Assembly (NCBI GenBank): GCA_950106755.1
Contig: OX467082.1
Span: forward strand, 36,456,001-36,520,000
Length of the DNA: 64,000 bases
Origin: Climacium dendroides
Lineage: Eukaryota > Streptophyta > Bryopsida > Hypnales > Climaciaceae
Direction: 5' to 3'
A program made the position numbers and the translations under genes. The stretch's first letter is position 1. Every line of letters starts with the position of its first letter. Positions 1 to 11,245 of the stretch are shown piece after piece. The notes beneath the pieces are model-generated. The model was not told the DNA's origin. It was given only the letters and a program-made list of their open reading frames with translations, and searched no databases.

Positions 1-307
1 ATACCAACTAACATTGAAGACTTGAATTATCTATTTGTATCACATCAAATGTACTAAACATTGTACTATTACCACTACATTGCTCTACTAAATATAATTT
101 GATAGTTTTTAGTTTGCAACTTGAACTATATGTACCAAAATTCAAAGCCTGATCAACTTCTAATGATTAGTTTTGGAGATATTAGAGCACATAATTGTAC
201 ATGAGCTTGGCATCATCCTAATAGGACACTAGCCTAGTAGTTCATCTAATTGAATGTGATAGTGGCATCTACATCTATACATTGGCCTAATTATTCACCC
301 AACTTGA
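1..307. other. AT-rich sequence, no gene seen
   Basis: No reading frame, RNA gene or sharp repeat is recognisable. The last part (about 200-307) holds degenerate relatives of the tandem unit that follows, such as 'catctaattgaatgtgatagt', so the array has a decayed left edge. Confidence 0.5.
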
Positions 308-592
308 TGTGACAATAGCAACTATATCCACACACTAGCCTAGTTGTTTAGGCAACTTAAGGTGATAGTGACACCTATATCCACACACTAGCCTAGTTGT
401 TTAGGCAACTTAAGGTGATAGTGACACCTATATCCATACACTAACCTAGTTGTTTAGGCAACTTAAGGTGATAGTGACACCTATATCCACACACTAACCT
501 AGTTGTTTAGGCAACTTAAGGTGATAGTGACACCTATATCCACACACTAGCTTAGTTGTTTAGGCAACTTAAGCACCTATATCCACACAATA
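308..592. repeat. 53-bp tandem repeat array
   Basis: About five copies of a 53-bp unit containing 'ggtgatagtgacacctata' follow head to tail; the word ggtgata recurs at 361, 414, 467 and 520, exactly 53 bp apart. Copies differ by only one or two bases, so the array is young. The last unit has lost the ggtgatagtga part. It ends about 670 bp before the start codon of the GRAS gene. Confidence 0.9.
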
Positions 593-1082
593 ACTGAAAA
601 TCAACCTTTATCCATTGGCAATTCAAGCTAAAGAAAGTTGAAGAATGCAAAAAAAAAACTAATAATTGCCTCTCTTCTATGTAGTTTTACACAAAGTAAA
701 AAAAACATAATTTCTAGTGACTTTTAACCTATATTTCAATACCCTCTTAACCTACCTTGTAGGTGCCATGTGAAAGCTGGCACACGGAAAGAGCCGAGGT
801 GGCAGACTGAGCTGGACTCCCTCCGTCCGTCAGAGTGCAACGGCCAGACCCGGAAGACACGCGGGACACACGACACGAAGCAAAGACTACGACGCACAGG
901 ACGCAGTTGCAATGCGCAGGGCGCTCTTTCGCCCAGTTTGAATCCTCCTCTTCTCTCTCCCCACACTGTCTGGAGCTTCAATTGCATCACTAACTTACAG
1001 AGTAATTTATTGGCCGAAGAAGAGAGCTTTTCTCGCAAGCTCTTTTAACTTGGTTTCCCGTGGCAGCATTGCCCGTATTCGC
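593..1082 (+). promoter_or_regulatory. Upstream region of the GRAS gene, with MSA-like element
   Basis: Composition changes from AT-rich to GC-richer near 765, where the promoter or 5' transcribed region probably starts. At 836-846 the sequence TGCAACGGCCA matches the plant mitosis-specific activator consensus YCYAACGGYYA at ten of eleven positions. A second bare core, AACGG, lies at 1187-1191. No convincing TATA box was identified. Short reading frames on both strands here look like chance frames in GC-richer DNA. Confidence 0.45.
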
Positions 1083-1160
1083 ATGGAGCAGCAGTGGTTC
1101 CCACGTTCTGGAATCGATGAGAGGCGCGGAATTTCTACTCTGGCGGAGCCATTGTTGTGA
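1083..1160 (+). CDS. Upstream ORF of 25 codons
   Basis: ATG at 1083 opens a 25-codon frame (MEQQWFPRSGIDERRG...) closed by TGA at 1158-1160, about 100 nt before the main GRAS start. If the mRNA begins upstream of 1083, scanning ribosomes would meet it first. The peptide resembles no conserved uORF known to me. Its presence on the mRNA depends on an unmapped transcription start. Confidence 0.3.
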   Translation: MEQQWFPRSGIDERRGISTLAEPLL

Positions 1161-1173
1161 TTTTGAGGTTTAG
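1117..1173 (+). CDS. Second upstream ORF of 18 codons, overlapping the first
   Basis: ATG at 1117 starts an 18-codon frame ending with TAG at 1171-1173. It overlaps the 25-codon uORF in another frame. Both end before the main start at 1258, so they could lower main-frame translation while allowing reinitiation. No conservation evidence is available. Confidence 0.25.
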   Translation: MRGAEFLLWRSHCCDFEV

Positions 1174-1257
1174 ATTGTGGTTGGAGAACGGTTTTGAGGT
1201 CGCGATTGTTGTGGTCAAAACTTTGGTGGGAGCTTGGCAGACGAGAATTAGGTCTCG

Positions 1258-4200
1258 ATGTTGTTCACCGGGGAGCTGGACGAGGTGTTCCGCCTCCCCG
1301 CGGTCCGGACGCGTCGCCCCGAGGGGAGATCACTCAGTCCTTCCCCGCACGGTCGCAATGTCGGCAGTCCTCACGGTGGAGGCCCTCCGCCTGGTACGCC
1401 AACATCAGGACTCTCCGGGAGCCCGTCCCATCGCAATCGCGTCTTGTCACCAGGGAAGTTCGTGATGAAGAAGGGGCTGGATTCTCAGCGGAGGACGGAG
1501 CAGTTGTGTAACACTGTTGATATGGCGGGCTCGCCGAGCTTCCGGAGAGCTCCGTGGCCTGACCAGACGGACGGGGAGACCTCCTGGAGGAGTGTGGAAG
1601 ATCAGCAGGTGGAGCAGTCTGGTGCGTTTTTCCACACAAGCAATAGTCCGTTGTGCCCTGGTACTCCCACACGGCAGCATTACCCGCAAACGGCACCCTC
1701 CACTCCGCAACATTACGGGCAAACTGCGCCGTCAACTCCCATACAGCAGGGGATCGAGGTGAAGAAATGTTTGCCTATGTCGGAGCCGCGCTCTGTGCTC
1801 GACCTAACCATCAGTCCCTTGCAACACCAATTGCCTACCATTCGCGCGACTCTGCCGCGTCGCTTCCGGGAGTCTTTTTTGGATAATAACGTGGCGCCTG
1901 TGCCCGTCGCGGTGAGCTCCGCCCCGCGCGTGCTCAACTTCGAGGGTTGCGTATCGCTCCCAGGAGGTCAGTACCCTAGCCTTGCGAAGACCACCACCTG
2001 GACGCCTGATCTTGGCTACCCGACTTCCATCACGACGCAGAAGGTAGTGCCCAGTGAGGAGGAGCTTATCGCGTCGCAAAGTTTCATTCAGGCGACATCG
2101 AGCTTGGACGAGTGGGAAGCGGCTACCACGACGTCAAACCAGCATAACCTTCGGGCGAAGCAATGGATGGCGTCGTTACTTGAGGATTTGCAGAACGGCG
2201 ACGACTCCACTCAAGAGACTGAGGAATGCACCACGCCTTTTACTCCCGGCGTGGATTCGTGCTCTCCTCACTTCCTGGCTTTCCAACGCGGCTACGGCTC
2301 GCCCTGCCCGAGCGATTACACGGGCGACGATAATCCGGGATGCAGTGGCTTGGAGTATCTCCAGGTTGAGAGTCCGGGTGACACACCGCGTGGAGGCGGT
2401 GATGGTGATGTCGACGACGCGCAAAACTCCCCTGCGGTAGTTGGCCATGAGCTCGTCACGCTTCTCATTGCCTGTGCGGAGGCAGTTTCCACTCAAAGCT
2501 TGAGCCTGGTCAATCATCTGCTGCAAAAACTGGGGGAGCTGGCCTCTCCAGAAGGGACTGCAATGCAGCGAGTTGCGGCTTATTTCACGGAAGGATTGGC
2601 TTGCCGAGTTGCACATCTGTGGCCACACATATACCAGCCGCTACCTATCGATTCGAGTCTGAATGAAGAGGAGCTGCAGACGGCGTTTCATTTGCTTAAC
2701 CATGTCGTGCCCTATACGAAGTTCGCGCATTTCACGGCGAACGACATCATTTTACAGGCGTTTGACGGCGCGGACCGCGTGCATGTGATTGATTTTGATG
2801 TCAAGCAGGGCCTTCAGTGGCCCGCATTGTTCCAGAGTTTGGCTGCGCGGGAATGTGGTCCCCCGTCACATATCCGTATCACAGGTATGAAATCATGATA
2901 GGGTTTGGATTTATATGTACTTGTCAGTTTGCTTTCCTTCGTTGTCTTCCTCTCCAGAGATTGTGCGTGGTGAATTCCCAATTCTAGAGTGCTAGTGGAA
3001 AGGCACCAGCTTTGTAGGGGACATATAGGATCATGGACGAGGTGACTTTACCTGGAGCTCCCTCGATTAATCATCTATGCAATCATCCTGCATTCTGGGG
3101 CAAATGTGTTCAAAATCTAACTCTTGGGGACAGACAGCTAGTTCAATCACGTCATTTTAGGTCAGACAGTGAGAGCCTTCTTGGGCCGACGGTTTGTTAT
3201 CCTTGCTTTATACGGGGGATGTATGCTAGCAGGAAGCCTGATTAGGTTATATTGACTTCCGTACAATTTTTTCCTTGATCAGGTTTCCTCGGTTTTTGTA
3301 GTCCTGTAAGGTCTGAAGACGGGTAGATGCTTCAGAAACTCACTCCCACGTGGTTCCTGCCTGTTCTTTACACGGTACTTTAGCAGGGGAGTTCGTTAAT
3401 GTGCCTAATTTCTGCAGGGTGTCCTTCTCATAATTTGCGCACTACACTGATCTGTCCCGGTAGTGCTTCTGACACTAATTTACCAGCGTTGCACTATTTT
3501 GAATCAGTGCAGGTTGAATATAACTGTATTGAGTCAATCTAAAAAAAAAGAAAATTGTTTTGACACTAATTTTCTAGGTGACGCTAATTTCTCTTCCTCA
3601 CTAGTAGGACAATTCGGTGTAGCCGAATGGAGTTCCTTTGATTGAAGTTGTGTACGCGAAGATTGAGAAGTTATTCTCATAGCGTTCTCATGCAAATGAA
3701 TTCCCATATTATCGTTTGTCCGTGTAACCACTGAATGCCATTATATCATCCTGAAACTTGGTTCTGATAGGACTCTAGCTAATGCTTGACTGGTTAACTT
3801 TTAGGCAGTGACAGGGTGTCCAGCTCTTGATACTAAGGCACGGTGTGTATTTAACAGGAATTGGCGATTGCAAGGAAGATCTTCTGGAGACAGGGGATCG
3901 GCTAGCAGAATTCGCTGATGAGTTCAACATTCCTTTTGCCTTTCACGTGGTTATAGACAGGCTCGAGGATGTGCGATTGTGGATGCTGCATGTGAAGGAA
4001 AATGAAGCAGTGGCGGTCAATTGCATCTCTCAGCTTCATCGGATGTTGTACGATTCAGGGGACAACATTAAAGATTTCTTGAACCTGATCGGGAGCACAA
4101 AACCCAAGGTGGTGGCTATAGTGGAGCAAGAAGGGAGTCACAATAGTCCCCATTTTGAAGGCAGGTTCTTGGAGTCCTTACAATACTATTCTGCAATTTT

Positions 4201-4579
4201 CGATTCTCTCGAAGCTAGTCTTGCGAGAGAGAGCAGTGCCCGTGTACAGGTAGAGCAACTTTTTGCTCGTGAGATTCGCAACATTCTGTCTTGTGAGGGA
4301 CCTGAAAGGGTGGAAAGGCATGAAGAAATTTCAAGGTGGCGCACCCTTCTGAGCCAAGCGGGCTTCGTCAGTGTACCTCTCGAAGACAGTGCCCAAACGC
4401 AGGCACAGATTCTTCTCCGCATGTTTGATTCAGATGGTTACACTTTAACGGAAGAGAATGGCACCTTAACCCTTGGTTGGATGGAGCAACCCCTATTCAC
4501 TGCATCAGCTTGGAAGGCGGACAAGGATTTTGTCCCCACAGGGACAAGCTTGGTGACCAATGAAAAGCCTGCTGTGTGA
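1258..4579 (+). CDS. SCL28: GRAS-family transcriptional regulator, SCL28/DLT type
   Basis: Two exons, 1258-2884 and 3858-4579, join in phase 1 (ACAG|gtatga ... aacag|GA) to give 782 residues. An in-frame TAG at 1249 makes 1258 the first usable ATG. The N-terminal half (about 1-395) is Ser/Pro/Thr-rich and looks disordered. The GRAS domain follows: first leucine-rich heptad region from about 396 (GHELVTLLIACAEAV), VHIID motif as VHVIDFD at about 508, the RITGIGDCKEDL stretch across the splice junction, RLEDVRLWMLHVKE in the PFYRE region, and a SAW end with WRTLLSQAGF and QPLFTASAW. HIRITGIG, RLEDVRLWMLHVKE and FAREIRNILSCEG are typical of Arabidopsis SCL28 and rice DLT. In angiosperms these nuclear proteins promote G2/M-associated expression and cell-size control downstream of MYB3R factors and affect brassinosteroid growth responses. 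Subfamily assignment is strong; function in this plant is inferred. Confidence 0.93.
2885..3857 (+). other. Single intron of the GRAS gene
   Basis: A 973-nt intron with donor gtatga at 2885 and acceptor ttaacag ending at 3857. It interrupts the conserved HIRITG/IGDCK segment in phase 1, and removal restores the family sequence exactly. It contains a dispersed-repeat fragment around 3460-3625. Many angiosperm GRAS genes lack introns, so the intron is informative for gene-family history. Confidence 0.9.
3460..3625 (+). repeat. Dispersed repeat fragment inside the GRAS intron
   Basis: The stretch gacactaatttaccagcg, followed by a ttgcactattttgaatcagt-like segment, matches 14070-14200 in the same orientation, including the ending 'cctcactagtaggacaa' versus 'tccctaatagaacaag'. 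It is probably an old transposable-element remnant. Confidence 0.55.
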
Positions 4580-5690
4580 TTATTGCTCAGGCTCGCCAAA
4601 CGGGTATGATCACGAGGAGTCCTGGAAGAGAAGGAATTCATTCACTCTCATCTGGATATTTTGTGTATAGCTGTTAAATGAGAGATTCATGCCGTTGTAG
4701 AGGGGTTAGCCTTGTCTTTGGTAGCAGTTGCAACTTTGGTTTGCAGTTAAATTTTGAGAACTCTTAGCAAGTGGCCCGTGCTACTTCCGAAGTTAACACA
4801 TTTTCCCCGGTTCATACTATAGTGGCCGTCAGTATCCAATTCTGCGACAACACTCATCTCCAATGCAGTTGTTCAGCTCAGCAGGACACCGCGACTCCAC
4901 TAATTTTCGTCAGCGTAACGGATGAAGCCCTTCATCAATTTGCTTGGTGTGCCGAGTTACAAGTATTGACGTAACTGCTGCATTGCGATGATGACCCAGC
5001 AGAAGAGACAACGGCTCCGAAGCTGGTAGTGAACACACTTTGCTACATCATTCTTTTCACACTGGTAAAAAGCTCGGCAGTTGTATCTAGATACCGGTAC
5101 TTGTTGCGTACATCACGTAACTAAACCAATAGGACAAGTCCCAGATGGGAAGTTCTGTAAGTTGCCTTTAATGATTCACAACTATGATTGAATTCATGTG
5201 TGAATTTTATTCGGTTATATCATGAGATATGTGAACTCTGCACCTTTCTTTTGAGTGTTCCGGTACATATTCTTTGCTTTTTCGAAAGTGTCCGTTGATG
5301 TGGCGTACTAGTACGGGGGTGAAGACATGATTCACTCACTTTCTGTCTCATGTCCGGACTAAGTCACTGGCACAGTGACATGACTTTTCGTTGTGACTGC
5401 CATGCTCTGGGGCTTGAGCTGGTAGGCGTGGACGGTGATGGTGGAAGCCAGCTCACGAATCTGTAAGAGACTGTAGGCCCAATTGCAATGCCTCACTTGT
5501 GTGACTTGCCAACGTCGCCGAGGTTTGCAAGCCAGTTGCTGTGCTTGCAGGGGCTAGTAACTGGATGCGTTAGTTTAGTGTAAATGGCCCCCGAATGTAT
5601 TGGAAGCAAGTTTCTTCATTCTAAAGGAAACTGGGATTCTGCTGGAGTGATATGAATTGTGATTATATTGGCGACTAGATATCTGGAGAA
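4580..5690. other. 3' flank of the GRAS gene
   Basis: Mixed-composition sequence after the GRAS stop; the first few hundred bases are presumably 3'UTR. Reading frames here (for example 4771-4974) are short and unlike any protein I recognise. No repeat or RNA gene identified. Confidence 0.4.
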
Positions 5691-8040
5691 AGTATGGAAA
5701 CTTTTATATCTTTGATTTGCATTGTCGACACAGAATTGGTAGACGCACTCCGTGAGAGCAAATACAAGTTGGCACGGAAGCAGACATTTACAGGCTTCTT
5801 GATCGCCTTAGCAAACATTCAATATTCAACACATGACCTACTAGCTAGCAAGCTAGCTGATGGAACTCAAGCTGTGGAGGGTGGAAGTTGGGATCGATGG
5901 GATGATCGAACGCGAAATCACTCCGGCGGACGACAGGCTGCTTACTCGTCACCCCCAGAGGCTTCCAGCACCTGAGACGGGCCCTGTGTTTGTGTTGGCA
6001 AAACCAACGCCGCGTGCCTGTTGTTGGAAGCCATTGAGGGAGAGGATCAAGCCATCTGACTAACAACTTCTGCTGCTGCTGCTGCTGCTGCTGCTTCTGC
6101 TTCGTCTTCTTCATCTTCATCACTCCCCCCCCCTCCCGAGTGTCCCGAGCTTATCTGCACCATCTCGGGCACCATCTGCACCACAGACGAGTCGACCAAC
6201 CTCATTAATCCATTCAACCTCATTCCCTTGCACATGTGCAAACCTCCACTAACCTGTATCAATTCCACCGTCACCTGAGCCTTCTCCTGAAAGCTGGATC
6301 AATGAGCTGCAAAACCAACTCTGATCGATCTTCACCTGGCGATCGATCGATCTCGATCGGATCAAGGCTAGCCCGCTCCAGTTCCGCAACTGGGATTGCA
6401 TTCATGAAGATTCTAGCTATCAGACTGAAAACCAACTATGGCTTCAACAATATATATAAGGATCGAGCGCACGCGAGAATGCCAACCAAGGAGGAGGAGC
6501 GAAGAAGGCCGGGCACAGATTGAAGAATGCGAAGGGGTGAAGACAGTCAGTGAAGCTGGTGCATTGGAAGTTGGTGGGCTTGGTTCTATAAGAACGGTAA
6601 TCGAGAGGAGCAATAAGTAACTTGCCCTTGTGGCAGACTGGTTCAACCTTGTAGAATGGACCACATCCATCGGTTGGGTACCTTGGCCCACACCCAGAAT
6701 CACATGCCTAGTAATGTGCAGAATTGCCCGCGCGCGTGGGCAACGGATGCCACGAAATACAGTTTTTAGTGTACAGTACTCCTGACCTACCCCCTCTTGG
6801 ATGGATAAGTTGTGCATTCACGCTTCAAGGCTACAAAGTATTTCATGACGAATATAAACCCATATACATATACACACTTATGTACCACTAGTTTGGCATG
6901 GAAATACCGGGTGGAAGGTTGGCCAGCATACTGGTATATTCATACTACTCCGTAGTCGTTTTACTGTTGCAACAGCACCTCGTTGCGTCACCAAAGCAAT
7001 TGCTACAAGGTAGTAAGCAGCAAGCTACAAAGATGTCATTACAATAGGATTTTGGAGGAAGAGATTCGATGAACGGAAAAACACCAACCATTAGAGAACA
7101 TGGTGAATGAAATCGTGACACTCTCTGTACTCCGTTTTGAACATACCAGATACACGGTACCAGATATGCAAGCCCGTGATTTGAAGAAAATAATATAGGA
7201 TGTGACCATGTGATGCTGGAGTGATGATCCAGCTGCGAGCTTGGTCGTTCGTACTCGTCTGATCGACTCTCCCAGCAGGCGTGATTCCAGCAGGACCAAT
7301 CCCTGGAGGGAACCAGCCTGACGCACGGCCAGGTGGATTTCGGCGCATATTGCCACTGGCCAGGGTTGAGATCGAGAAGTCAGTCGGTCCAAGCGACGCC
7401 TGCCTGCCTGCTTTCCCCATTCCTAGCTAGCTAGGCTTTCATTGAGAATCGTAGGGACCGAGATCGATGATTCCCGACAACTGAATTGTTGTCCAATGTG
7501 ATCGACAAAGAAACAAACTCGATCACGTTCACCAATTCAAGCCTCCCTCCGATCACATCACAGTACTACTGCATCGTACTGCGTGCGTTACGAATGGAGC
7601 CTGGCCTCTGGAGCATCGGCATTAACATTGGTCACGTACTGTATATCATGGCCCTGCACACATTCAAACGGCTTCTCCTACAGGAGAAATCCAGCCAATG
7701 AACACACTGTATATTCCTTGTGAATCCCAGTCAATCGTATTCTATCGTCCCTGAACATCGATCGACGACTACGGAATCTCTCAGCAACTTGAATATTCCA
7801 TACAGAAGATGTCATTTGGGAGTTCTCCTGCATGTGTCGTCCCATTTTTGCCGGCCTTCGCCCTCCCTCCGTTAACTCTCGTCCGTCCAAACGGATTCGC
7901 ACAAACTGGTTCTGATTCCACGCTCTTCCCTCAATTTCTCATGCGCTTGAAGAAATTCAACTCAATGGAAATTGACTGTGGCTGCAACATTGTTGGGAAG
8001 ATGGTTTAGTTTGATTCTCCTCCTCCAACACGAATGTCTA
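5691..8040. other. Non-repetitive, GC-richer gene-free block
   Basis: This block is visibly less AT-rich than the DNA to its right and shares no clear repeat with the rest of the window. It contains a CTG run and a dense patch of GATCGATC-type words near 6320-6365. Frames of 60-134 codons exist on both strands, but none shows a recognisable domain, and several owe their length to low-complexity stretches. It could be a long non-coding transcript, a decayed gene or simple unique sequence; I cannot decide. Confidence 0.3.
6070..6093. repeat. (CTG)8 trinucleotide microsatellite
   Basis: Eight perfect CTG units followed by degenerate cttctgcttcgtcttcttc. It gives apparent poly-Gln or poly-Ala in minus-strand frames, but those frames have no other protein-like features. 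Confidence 0.9.
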
Positions 8041-9035
8041 ACTAGCGTTGTAAGAAAAAGAGAATTAATTGTCACTTATGGGGAATTTCATTAAAATGGC
8101 GATATTTCACATGCCATTTACTCAAGTAATGAGCACCTACGTCAACGCTTCTTAGCATGTCAACCTCATAGATGTGTTAATTTTGTCCCCAACAAGTCCA
8201 AATTGCAATACAATTCCTATGTTTCTTCACCCCGTGCAATGTTTCTATGAATTTCTTCCATTTTGCAGTTTTCCTTTGTGTCATTTTCACGGAATAATTG
8301 TCATTCTAATGAAATTCCCCATACTTTGAGAATTTGACTACTATTTTGAGGAAGATAAATTTTTTTTTTTAAGTTTTGATTATCTTCAGTAGATTCGTAG
8401 CAAGGTTGTTAATTTGTTTTGTGACTAGTTGAGTCTTCAATAATAACATTATGTAGTAGCTTTGGATGTTATCATTTATGAACTCCAATAGGTGAAATAA
8501 TTATAAAGACAAGTTGACATATCTAAAAAGAAATTAAAGGAGGATTGGCATTGAGCTCAAGGACAAGGAATAGTGAAAAGAAACCATATTGTTTGACAAA
8601 AAGAATAATGACAGTAACTTTAGTACATTGATACATGCTAAAAATGAATATTTTCAATGAAGAAAATCAAGATGTGAAATTCTAGTGAAATGTAAAATTT
8701 CTTATCAAATTCTTTTGAAGTTCTATTGCACATTACACGGCACTTCAATCCCACACTTATAAATATGTATATGAGTAGTTTATTTCTAAAGCATAAAATT
8801 TTATATTTTCTCAACCATTTTCATCTTCAAGGGGAAAAAAATTGTTCTTTGCACTTGTGCAAAGGTAGTGCACTTTGAGCACATGTTGAGGGTTGATAGT
8901 TTATTACTTTTTAAAAATCTCCTTATCAACTTGTGCAACTTTAGTAGAAGTCCTTGTGTCCTAATTTTGATTCACTCAATAAGCAAATGATTCACACAAT
9001 AACCAAAGGGATGATTTTCACGTTCACCAATCCAT
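8041..9035. other. AT-rich intergenic DNA
   Basis: No gene found. The segment at 8982-9020 (gcaaatgattcacac...) is repeated at 9463-9501 on the far side of the inverted-repeat element that follows. Confidence 0.4.
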
Positions 9036-9458
9036 CCTTTAACCCATTAAGGTCTGGTCAATCACTTTTTGGTCGAAATTGACACTTTTTCCTTTTTAGC
9101 CAACATTTGATAAAGAATTTGGAGTTGGATTGAAAGGGGATAGGTGTGAGGAATTTGGAAATGAATGTATTGGGATAAAAATCAGGAAATTATGTACTAG
9201 AGTGTACTTTAGGGGGTTGAAAAAACCAACAACATATGGGCTAAAAATACACAGAGATGCATTATAATATCTAAATCAAGATGTTCAAATGCCACAAAAT
9301 TTATTGTCGAGCCCCAAGCATTCCAATGGACTTCAATTGGTATGGATAGATCTCCCAAATTCATTGCGGTTTGGTATTTTTTTTATCATGATGTCCTTAA
9401 AATCAAAAAAGGTCTTGCCCACTTCCAAAATCAACCACGGTCCTTAATGGATTAAGGG
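9036..9458. mobile_element. MITE-like element with 19-bp inverted termini
   Basis: CCTTTAACCCATTAAGGTC at 9036-9054 is matched at 16 of 19 positions by the reverse complement of 9440-9458 (CCCTTAATCCATTAAGGAC). The termini resemble the TTAACCCCTAAAGG ends found elsewhere in the window. There is no coding capacity. A roughly 40-bp direct repeat flanks it (8982-9020 and 9463-9501), much longer than a normal target duplication. Confidence 0.6.
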
Positions 9459-11165
9459 TTAGGCAAATGATTCACATGGTATCAAAACAAATGATTTCCA
9501 CAAGGACCCGCTTGTCAGACCATTGGAAAACCGCTTCTTCAAAATCTAACAAGTCCAGATTACATATGTACCTTTTATTGCTAGTTTTTGATGGGTTGCT
9601 CATGACCTAGGTTGGATGTTGCTTGTTTGGTGTTTGCAATGAATGATGATTTCATTTACCCCTCCCCGAAGAAAAAAATATATCTCCAGTAACCCAAACA
9701 AGAATGGTTTAACCATAAGGCTATATACTAGGTAAATGAAAATATTAATTTAGTGATTAATTGAACCCCTAACATCCCCACTCCAACTAAATCCCAACTT
9801 AACCACGTTGTGTAGGATGATCGTAGTTGTGTGGATGATTGTGGTAGAATTTTCCAATATCACCTAATTTGGCAACGTGCAAGATCCTTCCATTTGCATT
9901 AGTAGTCCATCCATTACCACAATCTTAGCAACTCTTTGTCATGATGGCAATGGACTTGGGAAGTGGACACATCACCCCATGCTTTACCAAGTGTCTATTC
10001 ACACTTTAACATTTTAGCTTTGAAAAATCACAAAAAATTCACTTCTTATTAGACTGTCTTCATTCTTTTGTAGTTGACTTCTCTCAAACTTTTCATCTCT
10101 AAAAAATATGGAAGCTCACAAATAGCTTCTCCAAAGCACCTAGAAAAAGTGTGGTAATTGACTAATCTACCTTAGGATGTAAGGTAACAAGCTCTTAAAT
10201 CACCTAGACTCTAAAGCTGCCCACATCTTCAAAATGTACTCTATGTGTACATGTTGCTTTTTTATAGCCTTCATCAATGTACAAACAATATATATTTTAG
10301 GAGGTAGACGATTTTAGAGCTTTATGCCATTTCAGCTTCAAAATTTCAAAACTAATTCCACAAAGCTCCAAAAAGTATGAAACGACTTGGGTTAGATGCG
10401 AATTCCACTTGTCTTTCAAGGAAAACTCACTGAAAATAATTTCAAGAACCTTCACGTCCCCAAAATTCCATTTCAGCTCTCTCAGGTAGACGATTTCTAG
10501 ACCTGTTCTCTTAAATAGGATTTGGAAACTCAAATTCAGAAACCATAAGGTGGGTACACCCAAAATCGCCTTGTGTGTAAAAGCGCCAGCTAGAAAAGGC
10601 ACTAAAATGGCTTTGGCATATACAAAGAATGGTCATTCATTTACATAGGCAGTTTTAGAAGATGTCAGGGTTTTTATGAGAGAGTTCATGTCAAATTACG
10701 GATATCATTAAGAGTCTTTAAGTGACAGCTAAAGCATTTTAGAGGATGATGAGTTAAATGTCACTGATGAGAGGATGGTGTTACACTTTGGTAGTTTCTT
10801 CTGCTACTTCTTTATTCCCGAAACTTCTTTATTTTTTTTCTTTTTTAATGGCACAATGGCTGAGCATTTCTGTTCCTTGTGACATCCTATGACGGCCATA
10901 TTGGGCATGGCCATGCTTTTTTCTAATGTAGTCTATGAGCTCTTTAAGTCACCCTACATGCAAAACTTTGCAAGCCTACTGTACTCTCATAGATGCCACA
11001 ATGACTAAATTGATTGTGCATCTCTTCCTCATGAACACATCTCTTTGATTTTCTACATGGACTAGTCACCATTCAGCCTTCACAAAAGCCACAAACCAAT
11101 TTGTGGCGCTTTTAGGTGTACTCACCTTAGTTGATGCTATAGTCTTTTTCCTTTAGACAAAGCCA

Positions 11166-11169
<4 letters not shown>
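9459..11169. other. AT-rich intergenic DNA
   Basis: No gene recognised. The 101-codon minus-strand frame at 10297-10602 has no domain and atypical composition. Nothing else is evident apart from short homopolymer runs. Confidence 0.4.

Positions 11170-11241
<72 letters not shown>
11170..11241. repeat. (TA)n microsatellite, about 72 bp
   Basis: An uninterrupted alternating TA run followed by tgtataatttaattttaatt repeats. A Tyr-Ile-rich chance frame on the minus strand arises from it. Confidence 0.95.

Positions 11242-11245
<4 letters not shown>

Noticed and set aside
308..592. CRISPR-like array
   Set aside because: Repeats are directly contiguous 53-bp units with no unique spacers, in a plant genome; it is an ordinary tandem repeat.
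770..1048. Frames of 92-102 codons on both strands before the GRAS gene
   Set aside because: GC-richer DNA has few stop codons; the frames lie in the probable promoter and leader and show no domain.
5845..6274. Minus-strand frames with poly-Gln or poly-Ala plus acidic runs
   Set aside because: The apparent low-complexity protein comes from the (CTG)8 and cttcttcat runs; no flanking domain, start context or partner exon was found.
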